Shown here piece after piece: positions 49,414 to 57,799 of a DNA stretch of 64,000 nucleotides (positions are counted from its first letter, which is position 1; every line of letters begins with the position of its first letter). Source of the DNA: an uncultured Modestobacter sp. (GTDB lineage: Bacteria > Actinomycetota > Actinomycetes > Mycobacteriales > Geodermatophilaceae); the NCBI RefSeq assembly GCF_947486615.1, contig NZ_CANKUD010000008.1:170275-234274 (forward strand), read 5' to 3'. Below the pieces are notes generated by a model, which saw nothing but the letters and a program-made list of their open reading frames with translations, was not told the DNA's origin and did no database searches. The translations under genes were made by a program, and so were the position numbers.

Positions 49414-49765
49414 CGGGTCACCTGCTGCGACGGTTAGGCGACCTGATTGACGCTGACTTGCAACCGCGACCGCCGACGTTCGCCCGGCTGCTGCAGATCG
49501 GCAGGGGCTTGGGGTATCCCTAAGCGGCCCACTCTGGGACACCCTCCAGGTAGGCCCGGGCGCAGAAGCCGGCGGCGTTACGGACGGCTGCCATCGCAAC
49601 GGAGTAGAGGATGGCTGCCTGACCACGACACCCCTGCCGTCGCAACTCCTCAGCTCGACCCCGTACCGGCGAGTCGGCGCTTGATTACCCGAGCCCTAGT
49701 GATGCAGCCTGAGCCTGTCCGGTTGTCGGCCCTGGGCTACCCAGCGGTGGGCATCCTTGTCCATC
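49414..49765. other. Region without a convincing gene
   Basis: About 350 bases between integrase and the next gene. The open frames here have poor codon bias and no recognised motif. It may hold the integrase terminator and degraded sequence. Confidence 0.5.
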
Positions 49766-50245
49766 ATGGCAACAACCCCGAGGGCGGACCTCATGAAGCA
49801 TGACCTGTCGCCGCAGGAAACCGCCCTTGTCCTTGACGTGGTGCAGGCGACGCAGCCAGACGAAACCGAACTCGCACAAGAATTGTTGCGGCCCCCGAGT
49901 CGGTGGGTCACGTTTCATCGCAATTCTGGTCCCGCGGGTTTCGGTGCGGAAGCCGTAGTCGATCTGGTAGCTCCTTACGCGATTGTGGTTGGAGCTTGGG
50001 CCTTTGGCGTCGTCCATGGCGAAGCTAAAGCGATCCTCGATGAAAAGCTGAAGTTTTGGACGCGCAAGGTTCTTGGACGCCACGTAGAACCGCCACAGAC
50101 GGCGGGTCGTGCGACAGAGTCGCTGAGCATGGATGAGTTGGAGCAGGAGATCGCCCGCCTCGCCGGCGACCTCAATATGAAACCAGAAAAGGCGCGTGTG
50201 CTGGCTGCCGCAATAGTTAGCCGAATTCAGAAAGGGCAGGCATAG
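49766..50245 (+). CDS. Unknown protein upstream of M48-like protease
   Basis: The 159-residue product begins at ATG 49766; ATG 49793 and TTG 49757 are alternatives. It has a hydrophobic middle segment (VDLVAPYAIVVGAWAFGVV) and a helical C-terminus (SMDELEQEIARLAGDLNMKPEKARVLAAAI). Codon usage has more A/T in third positions than the core genome. The stop is three bases from the next start, so the two form a unit. The function is unknown. Confidence 0.7.
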   Translation: MATTPRADLMKHDLSPQETALVLDVVQATQPDETELAQELLRPPSRWVTFHRNSGPAGFGAEAVVDLVAPYAIVVGAWAFGVVHGEAKAILDEKLKFWTRKVLGRHVEPPQTAGRATESLSMDELEQEIARLAGDLNMKPEKARVLAAAIVSRIQKGQA

Positions 50246-50248
50246 GCA

Positions 50249-51478
50249 GTGCGTCCTCGCGGGCGCGGCAGGAACACGGTCGCCTTTGTTCGATCATCAG
50301 CAAACATCCACGCCTGGCCAAGTGCCGTCGCAACTCTCACCTTTTGGATTCATGCCGAGATCAATGCTGGTCTCCTGCTAGTGGTCACAAACGTACTGCT
50401 CGCAGGCCAGCTCTCACGGTGGCGTCGGAGAGTCCCCAAGGGCGCCGTGGCGTGGGACGTTGAACAGCATGGCCACCTGTCCGACCACTTCGAAGGACGG
50501 TCTATCACCCCGAGCGTTGTGATTGTCCCCGGGACGCGCCCATCGGCCAGTGTGCGCGGCCCCTTCAATCGCCCGGTCGTCGTGCTCAGCAGAGCAGCTG
50601 CACTACATTGGCAACGCAATCCGATGGCCCGTGAATCTCAGTGGGCCCACGAGTGCGCGCACATCGGGCTGGCAGACTCGCTCGTCTACTATCACCTATC
50701 CAGCGCTTTGGTCATCGCGGTTCTTGTCCAACTGACACTGGTGCGCAGCGATCCATACACGACTGTAGCTCTGCTATTGATCGCGGTACTGGCCGCAGCC
50801 AACTCCCGCGGGTATAGCCGTGCCAGGGAATTGGCTGCAGACGCCATTTCTGCGGGAGTCGTTGGCGACGCAGTTCGAGATCAACTTGCCAACCATACGA
50901 TCCTCGACACTCCTCGGTTCGGACTGCTCGCGTTTCACCCGTCCGTCACCAAGCGAGTAGAGGCCCTGGGCAATCCTAAAGCCATCTTTTCAGGCTTGTC
51001 GCTTCCATGTGCCACACTGGGTGGCATCGCCGTTGTGCTCGCAGGACAACTCAACGTACTACTGTCCAGGGCAGCATTCCCGATCTTCGATATTCCACTT
51101 TCAGCCATTCTGGCCGCTGCACTAGTTGGCGGCGCCGTGGCGCGGACCCTGTCCTTCGGATCGCTACTCAGGCCGAGATGGACGCCATGGTGGCTCCTTT
51201 CGCTTGTAGCCGGGTCATTTCTGGCGACTGTAGTCCTGACCTCACCTCGTCGGAGTTGGCTTGAGCTGGCAGCTCTGTTTGCGTCAGCCGGCGTCTTCAG
51301 CGTTATGGTTGCAGCAATCTTAGTGGCAGTCAGCTTCGCTCTGTGGTTCATTAGCCGCCGCGACGGTGATGAGTTCGACTTCCGGATGATGGGGATTCAA
51401 AGCACCATCGCTGCCGTTATGGTTGCCTCGGCCTGGGTCTCGCCACTTGCCTTGCTGCTGAGTGACATCCTCGCGTAA
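50249..51478 (+). CDS. Integral membrane metalloprotease, M48-like
   Basis: The 409-residue protein has a zinc motif HECAH (residues 134-138) within ESQWAHECAHIGLAD and the third-ligand motif SRARELAADAIS (E194), the M48-type arrangement. Membrane helices flank it: two near residues 25-52, two at 148-185 and five or six from 250 to the end. Base composition is more A/T-rich than the core. With the preceding gene it forms a two-gene module. The target is unknown, and a role in defence or stress is only a guess. Confidence 0.75.
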   Translation: MRPRGRGRNTVAFVRSSANIHAWPSAVATLTFWIHAEINAGLLLVVTNVLLAGQLSRWRRRVPKGAVAWDVEQHGHLSDHFEGRSITPSVVIVPGTRPSASVRGPFNRPVVVLSRAAALHWQRNPMARESQWAHECAHIGLADSLVYYHLSSALVIAVLVQLTLVRSDPYTTVALLLIAVLAAANSRGYSRARELAADAISAGVVGDAVRDQLANHTILDTPRFGLLAFHPSVTKRVEALGNPKAIFSGLSLPCATLGGIAVVLAGQLNVLLSRAAFPIFDIPLSAILAAALVGGAVARTLSFGSLLRPRWTPWWLLSLVAGSFLATVVLTSPRRSWLELAALFASAGVFSVMVAAILVAVSFALWFISRRDGDEFDFRMMGIQSTIAAVMVASAWVSPLALLLSDILA

Positions 51479-51481
51479 ACA

Positions 51482-51522
51482 GTGCCCGCTGGCCCTCGTC
51501 CACCGAATGCGTCAGCGGGCAC
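51482..51522 (+). terminator. Hairpin after the M48-like gene
   Basis: GTGCCCGCTG at 51482-51491 and CAGCGGGCAC at 51513-51522 are perfect complements with a 21-base loop. The hairpin starts four bases after the stop codon. Confidence 0.6.
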
Positions 51523-51747
51523 GACCGGTGAACGTGACTAAAGAGGTCATACGTATGAGTCCTTGAAGCCGCCTTCAGGGACGGAGGTTGCCGGCGGCGC
51601 GAACGTGGTCGAGGAGGTCCAGGACCTGACGGGGTGTCGGTCGATTCGGCTGGGTCACCTATCCGAAGGTTCACCAGGCCGAGCTATGGCAGCGCAGCGG
51701 ACAGGGCTTTCGGTTAGCAGCGATGGTCCGGTGGCGGCTCGATCGGC

Positions 51748-51942
51748 TCAGCGGGTGCCGTGCAGCGACGCCGCGACCTTGGTTTCCCACCACCGGTCGC
51801 ACTCCGCCTCGTCGTAGAGCACCCGACGGCCGACCTTGACCCCGGTGGGGCCGATGCCGACGTGACGCCAGTAGCGGACGGTGGCCGGGCTGGTGCGGAA
51901 ACGGGCGGCGACCTCTTCGGTGGTCAGCAGACGAACGGTCAT
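51748..51942 (-). CDS. Excisionase-like helix-turn-helix protein
   Basis: The 64-residue protein has the MerR/Xis-type helix-turn-helix LLTTEEVAARFRTSPATVRYWRHVGIGPTGVKVGRRVLYDEAECDRWW. These small proteins direct excision or regulate integrative elements. ATG 51942 follows GAGGAGATGCC. It supports the island interpretation. Confidence 0.88.
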   Translation of the reverse strand: MTVRLLTTEEVAARFRTSPATVRYWRHVGIGPTGVKVGRRVLYDEAECDRWWETKVAASLHGTR

Positions 51943-52096
51943 GGCATCTCCTCAGTCGACGACGGGTAGTGCCGGTCACCCCCAGGAGGCGCTGGTGTCG
52001 TTCGATTGCTGCCAGCCACGTCGGGGTGAGACCGCTTCGGGTGCTCCCGGGGCGGCCTGCGGAGGCGTCACCCCGTTGTCACCCCGACCGGTGCGG

Positions 52097-52609
52097 TCAC
52101 GCCCATCGACCGACGGGCGCATGAGCTCCCAGGCTGCGCCGCTGAGCGGCGCGGACGACGTCCTGCGCGGCGACGGCGATGGCCAACAGGTGCCGGTCGT
52201 AGACCGCTCCGCTGTCCAGCTGCTGAACGAGTGCGCCGAGCAAATCCACCCAGGCGAGCTGGCGAGGGAGCGGGGGAGGCTGCTGGGTGGGCACCGCAAC
52301 TACTCGCTCGACGACTTCAACCGCGGACCGGCCCGAGGCTGCCGCCCGCTTCTGCTCCCAGGCGCGCTTCCGGCAGGTGCTTGAGCACCACTTCGGGATC
52401 GGTCCACTCGCCCGCGGTGTGATGGGACCGCTGCACCAGCCGCAGGCCGTGGCGGCGGCCCGCCGCGCGCTGCCGCTCGCGGGAGTCGGTACCGGCTCCC
52501 GGACCGGTGCACGGTTCTGGCGAGCCACGGCGCGCTCCTGCTGATGACGACGGTGACGCTTCCGCTCTCGTCGGCGAGCGCGGTAGTCGTCGGTTCGTCG
52601 GGTACCCAT
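52097..52609 (-). CDS. Mobile-element protein with Cys4-type zinc motif
   Basis: The 170-residue product starts at ATG 52609 with a strongly basic N-terminus (MGTRRTDDYRARRRERKRHR), then CGWCSGPI...KWCSSTCRKRAWEQ, a four-cysteine motif common in small proteins of actinobacterial integrative elements. A helical C-terminus follows. It is probably a nucleic-acid-binding protein. No precise function is known. It is separated by 154 bases from the excisionase-like gene. Confidence 0.7.
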   Translation of the reverse strand: MGTRRTDDYRARRRERKRHRRHQQERAVARQNRAPVREPVPTPASGSARRAAATACGWCSGPITPRASGPIPKWCSSTCRKRAWEQKRAAASGRSAVEVVERVVAVPTQQPPPLPRQLAWVDLLGALVQQLDSGAVYDRHLLAIAVAAQDVVRAAQRRSLGAHAPVGRWA

Positions 52610-53102
52610 GCAGGCCACTGTCCGTATCAAGGTGCATGGACTCGTCACCACGAATCGGGCAAACCCTGAGTGCAAGAGGTGTGTCAGGTCGTGGTCTTGT
52701 TTCTTGGTGAGGGCGGTCAGAGGCGGGCCGAGGTGCTCCGCAGACGGTCTGGCGCCGCTCCGCGCAGGAGGAGCTTGATTGCGCCTGTCCGTGTCGCCCG
52801 GGGACTCCGGAGGGCCTGCGAGTGTCCGACTGGCCGTCGGGAGGTCGATTCCCACTCCGGGTCGCTCCTGCTGAAGGAGCGTGCCGTACACCGCTCCGAT
52901 CCCGGACACGCTTCCGGGCGGCCTATTCGGGACGACTCGCCGGATGAACCAAATTGGTGCTGTCAGTTTCCCGATGGCGATTGGGCATGCGGGGACGCAT
53001 GGGCGATGTAAGGCAGGCACGGCGTCTCTAGGTCGAAGCGGAGCGATCGAACCACTCTCGGCGAGCCGCTCGCCTGTGGGATAGCTTCGGCAGACTGACC
53101 CC
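52610..53102. other. Region without a convincing gene
   Basis: About 490 bases hold only short frames of atypical codon use. A copy of the AAGCGGAGCGATCG word of repeat family 2 occurs at 53037-53050. Promoters of the divergent genes at 52609 and 53103 should lie here. Confidence 0.5.
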
Positions 53103-53696
53103 ATGAAGCCGAGTCAGCGCTACTTGCAGGACTCCAACCTGATGATGGAGTTCCGCAACGCCTACGTGGAGCTGATCAACCACGCTCACGCGGCCCCTAC
53201 GGGCCTCACCCTGACGGTGCTCAAGGCGGCGCCTGGGGTGAGCCAAAGCGAGTGGACGCGCCTCTACTCGGAGGTGTCTCAGGCAGCCGGCGCCGCGGCA
53301 TCCGCCTATCCCCGATATGGCGGCACCTTCACTCTGCGCAACGCGGCGTACATCATGCACAACGTTGACCCGGTCGCGAACTGGCAGATGAGCATCCAGG
53401 ACCCGCAGCAGCTTGAACCGACAACGATCGTCTCCACCGTCGAGGCCGCGATTTCCCGGTCGCGGCAGGCGTCGGTAGAGGCAGCCGAACGTGAGCGCGG
53501 ACTGACTGGCCTACTCGCGGCGTTCCTCCGCTGGCCGTCCAACCTCCGCGAGGCTGTGGGGCCCGATCACTCGGCGCAACGGACCGCAGCCGGAGTCATC
53601 GGCATAGTGGGCCAGATCCTGGTCGGGATCGTGGCTTCGCTGTTGGCGGCGGGCCTGGTCGCGGGAGGCGTTGCGCTCTGGGGAACAGTGTTCTAG
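53103..53696 (+). CDS. Hypothetical protein with C-terminal membrane segment
   Basis: The 197-residue product is soluble and helical up to residue 160 and ends with a membrane anchor (GIVGQILVGIVASLLAAGLVAGGVALWG). Its N-terminus, MKPSQRYLQDSNLMMEFRNAYVELI, has no recognised domain. The gene belongs to the accessory island. Confidence 0.65.
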   Translation: MKPSQRYLQDSNLMMEFRNAYVELINHAHAAPTGLTLTVLKAAPGVSQSEWTRLYSEVSQAAGAAASAYPRYGGTFTLRNAAYIMHNVDPVANWQMSIQDPQQLEPTTIVSTVEAAISRSRQASVEAAERERGLTGLLAAFLRWPSNLREAVGPDHSAQRTAAGVIGIVGQILVGIVASLLAAGLVAGGVALWGTVF

Positions 53697-53843
53697 CCGT
53701 TGAACAGGTGGCAGCGGTGTAGACGAGGCCCTCGAGATCGGACCACTGCAGCCCGGTGGCATAAGTTGAAGCAGGCTTGATGCTGGTTCCGGCAGACGAT
53801 CGCCGCGCGGGACGCGCACAAGGGGATGCCCGAGATCTGCGCG

Positions 53844-54974
53844 TCATTCGTCGCCGATCGCGACATCGATCGACGCGACGTCCCAGATCTCCTCGTCCTC
53901 GGATCGCGGCCGGGCCACACCGACCAGCCGGAGGGAGTACGTGCCCAGCTGTTCGAACGCCCCGGCGTTGTCCACCTCGACGTCGAAGCGGACGTAACCG
54001 GCTGAACCGGCGGCGTACGAGCCGACGTTGATTCCACCCGCCGCGACGTTGTTGCTGCTTGCGGCGGTACCGCTCGGATAGTTCGTGTTGATCATGACCG
54101 TCGATCCGGAAAGGTAGCGAACATAGTCGGGGAGGTTGCTCCCCACGACTACGGACTGCGCCTCGTCTGGCCCTCGATTCTCGAATCGGATCATGACTTC
54201 GACGACGCCGCCCGGTCGCGCCTCAACGCGACGCGACCATTCTTCCTGTCCTGCGGTTCGGATGTAGGTGTCCACGCTGATCGGCCGCTCCTCCGGATTC
54301 TTGTCGATCTCGACGGAGAGAACCCCCTCGGTCGGCGAGTTCGGGGCGGGCGAGCCCACAACCAGGCCGTATCGGGTCAGCTCCGCGACCGTGGCGGACG
54401 AGCCCGCCGGAGCTCCTGCGGCGGGGCGCCAGTCGAGGGTGTCTCGTTGCACCGACATCTGGGTGAATAATTGCGGGGGCGGCCCGATGCGCTGGTGATC
54501 CTCGTCGAGGAGGCGGCCCCCAAGGCGGAGAGCCGCAACCAAATCTGCTGTAGGTTCCAGCTCAGGACCCTCCGCGGGCCGGCTCCGCGGCAGTTCTAGG
54601 AACAGTCGAACAGGGCCTGCGTTGCTGTCGGGGGACTCCGCGCGATAGCGGACGTCGAACGTCCGACTTTCCGGTGACTCCGAGACGAACTGCAGCGACA
54701 CTTCTCCTGAGGGGTTCTCCTCGGAGAATCGGTCCAGGATGCCCCAACCGTCGTTGACGGCGCTCACAGCAACGGCCACGGCTCCGCAGACCGTGACAAT
54801 CAACGGCCACCACCGGCGAACGACACTTTTCCGTCCCGTTGCCTCGGTTGGCGGCGTCGCGACCAGCGCGGCAGCGTCGTGTTCCGCGGCGTTCTGCGCG
54901 ACCGATTGGGATCGCTGGCCGCGGTTCCTACGAGTGAGTCCCTGTGGGTTCCTTCCTCGCCGTCGTTTCACCAT
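53844..54974 (-). CDS. Membrane-anchored protein with DUF11/CARDB-like beta domain
   Basis: The 376-residue product has a basic cytoplasmic N-terminus, one membrane helix (WWPLIVTVCGAVAVAVSAV) and a long extracellular part. That part contains a DUF11/CARDB-like beta-sandwich (VEVMIRFENRGPDEAQSVVVGSNLPDYV, then SAGYVRFDVEVDNAGAFEQLG). ATG 54974 is preferred; TTG 55007 is possible. The function is unknown, perhaps cell-surface adhesion. Confidence 0.65.
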   Translation of the reverse strand: MVKRRRGRNPQGLTRRNRGQRSQSVAQNAAEHDAAALVATPPTEATGRKSVVRRWWPLIVTVCGAVAVAVSAVNDGWGILDRFSEENPSGEVSLQFVSESPESRTFDVRYRAESPDSNAGPVRLFLELPRSRPAEGPELEPTADLVAALRLGGRLLDEDHQRIGPPPQLFTQMSVQRDTLDWRPAAGAPAGSSATVAELTRYGLVVGSPAPNSPTEGVLSVEIDKNPEERPISVDTYIRTAGQEEWSRRVEARPGGVVEVMIRFENRGPDEAQSVVVGSNLPDYVRYLSGSTVMINTNYPSGTAASSNNVAAGGINVGSYAAGSAGYVRFDVEVDNAGAFEQLGTYSLRLVGVARPRSEDEEIWDVASIDVAIGDE

Positions 54975-55563
54975 CACGTCAAAAGCATCCCCGCTGTCGG
55001 CCTGCAATGGGGGGTCGACATGCGGTCCAAGCAGAGGTTGGTGGCGGCGATGAGGTCGGGGGCGTGAGCCAGCATGCAGTCGGCACTGGGGTGACTGTGT
55101 CGTCGCCAGGCCGACTGCTTCGCAGCGGGCTGCCGCAACGGGGGCCCAGACCCACAGGAGCGGGGCAGCGACGATCCCGCGGAGGCAAGGCCGGCGGGTC
55201 AGCCTCTCCCTCCCATGTCCACAGCTGTTGACATTTCAGAAAGGGATCCCCTAGGGGACGCCCATCGACTCCGGCCTCCTGGCGTCGCAGGATGCTCGCT
55301 TACCGATCCTCAACCGGGCTCTTTCGCAGTTCGCGCTATGGGCGGCCGGACCACCGGAACACTGCTCCGCCCGTCCTGGACTGGAGGGGGCGTACAACAC
55401 TCGTTCGCCCATAACGGTGGAGCGAGCGATCCGCCATCTCGGCGGTGGCCTCTCCTGACCTACCTGCGAGGTCGATCTCCGTGCCGTCGAGCGGACCACC
55501 CTCGGCCACGACCCGTTCGCTGAGCTCTGGAGGCCCGCCGGGGCTTTCGGTGCGCGCCCCGAG
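54975..55563. other. Region without a convincing gene
   Basis: About 590 bases contain only overlapping short frames in both directions, none with a recognised motif or good codon bias. It separates the surface-protein gene from the end of the CBASS-type operon. Confidence 0.5.
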
Positions 55564-56259
55564 TCAGACGAGGTTGGTCTCCCGTCGATCCTGGCCGGGA
55601 GCGTGGGGAACGCCGTCGCACGTTGCCGGGCAGGCCGCCGCGTGCAGGACCGCCCAACGCCACAGGACGACGTCCACAACAGCGACAGGCTCACCGAGCC
55701 ACCCGGATATCTCGTCGCACAGCGTGTCGACGTCCGGCCTGCCGGTCGCGGCGGCCAGCCGGACGAGGTGCCGGTCCGCCTTAGCGACGGGCGCGCCCAG
55801 ATTCTTCGCGAGGTGGCGCCATGTGACGGGACCGATGTAGGGCAACGCGCGCAGGAACTCTTCAGGGTCCCCCTTTATGCGCGCGCGCAGCTCCGCGTCG
55901 CCCAGTTCGAGGGCGGTGGTGGCGATGGACAGAATGGCGTCGACCTTTCGCGCGTGACCGAACACGGCCAAAGCAGCGGTCCGGGCAGCGAAGGGGTCAG
56001 CGGCGATGCGTCCAGGGTGAAAGTGGTGCAGGGCTCGCTCCAGCGCTGGAAACTTCGCGCGGACCACGGCCTCGCTCATTCCGGCCGAGAGGACAACCCA
56101 CGCGGCCTCCCGGACGAACGCGGCGGCGGTCAGGCGCGCACCGCCGGCCCGGGCCTGCCACGCGATCTCCGCGGCGTGGCCGGCCTCGAGCACGGCGCGC
56201 TTGGCTTGCAAGTACCGAACGACGAGGACGTCGGTCGGCATCGCAGGAGTGGCCGCCAC
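55564..56259 (-). CDS. HhH-GPD DNA glycosylase-like protein (Cap11/OGG-like)
   Basis: The 231-residue protein has a helix-hairpin-helix followed by the GPD region: LPYIGPVTWRHLAKNLGAPV and KADRHLVRLA with Asp162. The lyase lysine found in bifunctional Ogg/Nth enzymes (LPGVGxK) is replaced: position 145 is Val. So it is either a monofunctional glycosylase or a non-catalytic base binder. It is the last gene of the seven-gene operon. OGG-like proteins accompany type IV CBASS, as I recall the classification. Start may be ATG 56241. Confidence 0.85.
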   Translation of the reverse strand: MAATPAMPTDVLVVRYLQAKRAVLEAGHAAEIAWQARAGGARLTAAAFVREAAWVVLSAGMSEAVVRAKFPALERALHHFHPGRIAADPFAARTAALAVFGHARKVDAILSIATTALELGDAELRARIKGDPEEFLRALPYIGPVTWRHLAKNLGAPVAKADRHLVRLAAATGRPDVDTLCDEISGWLGEPVAVVDVVLWRWAVLHAAACPATCDGVPHAPGQDRRETNLV

Positions 56260-56315
56260 AGGTCGATACTGCCCTGTCCGAGCACCGGACGTCGCGTTCG
56301 GCGCGCGGCGGGACG

Positions 56316-56876
56316 TCAGCTGCCGGAGGAGGCGTTGCGGCGCCAGAGGACCCAGCGCGCACGCAGGGTCCCGATGCCGGGCCTGGCGCTGATGATCTTG
56401 CTTAGCTCAACCTTGCGCAGGTGAGCGGCCTTAAGCGCCAGGAACCGCCGTTCCGGGATGGGCGGCACCGCATCGGTCACGGCGGCGTACCGGGCGGCGA
56501 GCCGCGCGGCGTCATCAAGGTCGGCCAGGTCTGCGGAGCGGTACTCGGCCTTGAGCGCGGCCAAGGCCCGAACCGCACTGTCGCGCTCCCTGCCCTTGCC
56601 GCGCAGGTCCAGGACGAGATCCGCGACTGTGACTACGAAGGTGCACAGAGCCAGCCAGCCGAGCCATGTGGAGCGCTCGGTCTCGACGCTGAGGACGGTC
56701 ACCTTGGCGTCGCCTGGAGCGAAGGCGAATGCCAGCCCTAACGCCGACGCGCCGAGAACGACGAGGAGCAGCCCGATGCCGAATCGGTTGTACCGATCGC
56801 GCAGGGCGGCATGCATGGACACCGCCGTGTCGACTAGCCGGCGCTGCCTCTCGAGCTCCGTCTGGCTTGCTGCCAC
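56316..56876 (-). CDS. Two-helix SLATT-like membrane effector
   Basis: The 186-residue product starts at GTG 56876, one base after the CD-NTase stop. A coiled N-terminal segment (ERQRRLVDTAVSMHAALRDRYN) precedes two membrane helices at about 33-53 and 70-90. A long helical tail with ERDSAVRALAALKAEYRS and IPERRFLALKAAHLRKVELSKII follows. This is the layout of SLATT domains, proposed effectors of SMODS-type nucleotide signalling. On binding the second messenger it would disrupt the membrane. Confidence 0.85.
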   Translation of the reverse strand: MAASQTELERQRRLVDTAVSMHAALRDRYNRFGIGLLLVVLGASALGLAFAFAPGDAKVTVLSVETERSTWLGWLALCTFVVTVADLVLDLRGKGRERDSAVRALAALKAEYRSADLADLDDAARLAARYAAVTDAVPPIPERRFLALKAAHLRKVELSKIISARPGIGTLRARWVLWRRNASSGS

Positions 56877-56877
56877 G

Positions 56878-57795
56878 TCAGTCGCCGCCGTCGAGGATAC
56901 GCCGGTAGTCGTCGCCGGTCGTCGCGCCGCGGAGCCGGGCAGCGAGGCGCCCGAGCGACGCGGCAATCTCGCGGCGACGCGGGCTGCTTGAGCCGCCCAG
57001 GCGGTCGTCTACGTGGACCGACTGGCCCGTGATGTCACTGGTAGGGCGCAAGACCGCCCGGGAGGCGTGCTCGACGAGGTGGAGCAGGATCGACGCGCGG
57101 TCACGGCGACCGCTGTAGTCCTCGAAGGCGTCAACGGCGATTGCCTCGACGTGATAACCGGAGAGTCGGTGCTGTTCGGGCAGACCTGCGATGGCGGCCT
57201 TCGCTAGCTTGATCGCGGGCACGACCGCGTCCCCGTTCGCCCGGTTGACCTCGGATAGCTTTTCGGCGAACTTGTGAGGGCGGATTTGGCGCCAACTCTC
57301 TCCATCCTCGGAGGCGATTGACGTGTGACCGTCCCGTTCGACCGCCGGCAGCGCCTGCAACTGAGTGCCATCGTTGTAGGTCACAGTCACCGCCAGACGT
57401 CCCGGCTCGATCGACTCGACGTCCCCGAGCGCAAGGCGGCCCCGGAGCGCGTCGGCAAACCTCTCGACGAGGTCCGCCGGTGACGCGTCTGCATCATCCA
57501 CAACAACGAGCGCGTCGACGTCACTCAGCCCGTCGACGTAGGTGTGCTTGGCGACGCTCCCCCCGAAAAGCAGTCGGTCGACGTCGATTGCGGCGTCGCC
57601 GAGGGCTTCGTCGACTGCGTCAAGGCGATCGCGGACGAGTTGGGTGTCTCGGTCGTTGAACGTGGCAAGGAGCTCGCCCAGGACGCCGTTAAGCTCCGCC
57701 GCAAGCTCCTGCTGGCGAAGCTGCTCCTCGATCTCGCGGCGGAGTTCTCGTGGGTCCTTGCCGCCGGAACTGCTACCGCCTCCGCTGCCTCCCAT
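56878..57795 (-). CDS. CD-NTase (SMODS-type nucleotidyltransferase)
   Basis: The 305-residue enzyme has a glycine- and serine-rich disordered N-terminus (MGGSGGGSSSGGKDPRE) and a nucleotidyltransferase core with FGGSVAKHTYVDGLSDVDAL: GGS at 78-80 and the metal-binding D92 and D94. The strand that carries the third acidic residue in most relatives reads TQLQALPA, with Gln147 at that position. It would make a cyclic oligonucleotide on infection. It lies four bases after the TGT-like gene. Second-messenger type cannot be read. Confidence 0.9.
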   Translation of the reverse strand: MGGSGGGSSSGGKDPRELRREIEEQLRQQELAAELNGVLGELLATFNDRDTQLVRDRLDAVDEALGDAAIDVDRLLFGGSVAKHTYVDGLSDVDALVVVDDADASPADLVERFADALRGRLALGDVESIEPGRLAVTVTYNDGTQLQALPAVERDGHTSIASEDGESWRQIRPHKFAEKLSEVNRANGDAVVPAIKLAKAAIAGLPEQHRLSGYHVEAIAVDAFEDYSGRRDRASILLHLVEHASRAVLRPTSDITGQSVHVDDRLGGSSSPRRREIAASLGRLAARLRGATTGDDYRRILDGGD

Positions 57796-57799
57796 GCCG

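Noticed and set aside
49447..49803. 118-codon frame after the integrase
   Set aside because: Arg/Pro-rich with no motif and an overlap with the next better-supported gene.
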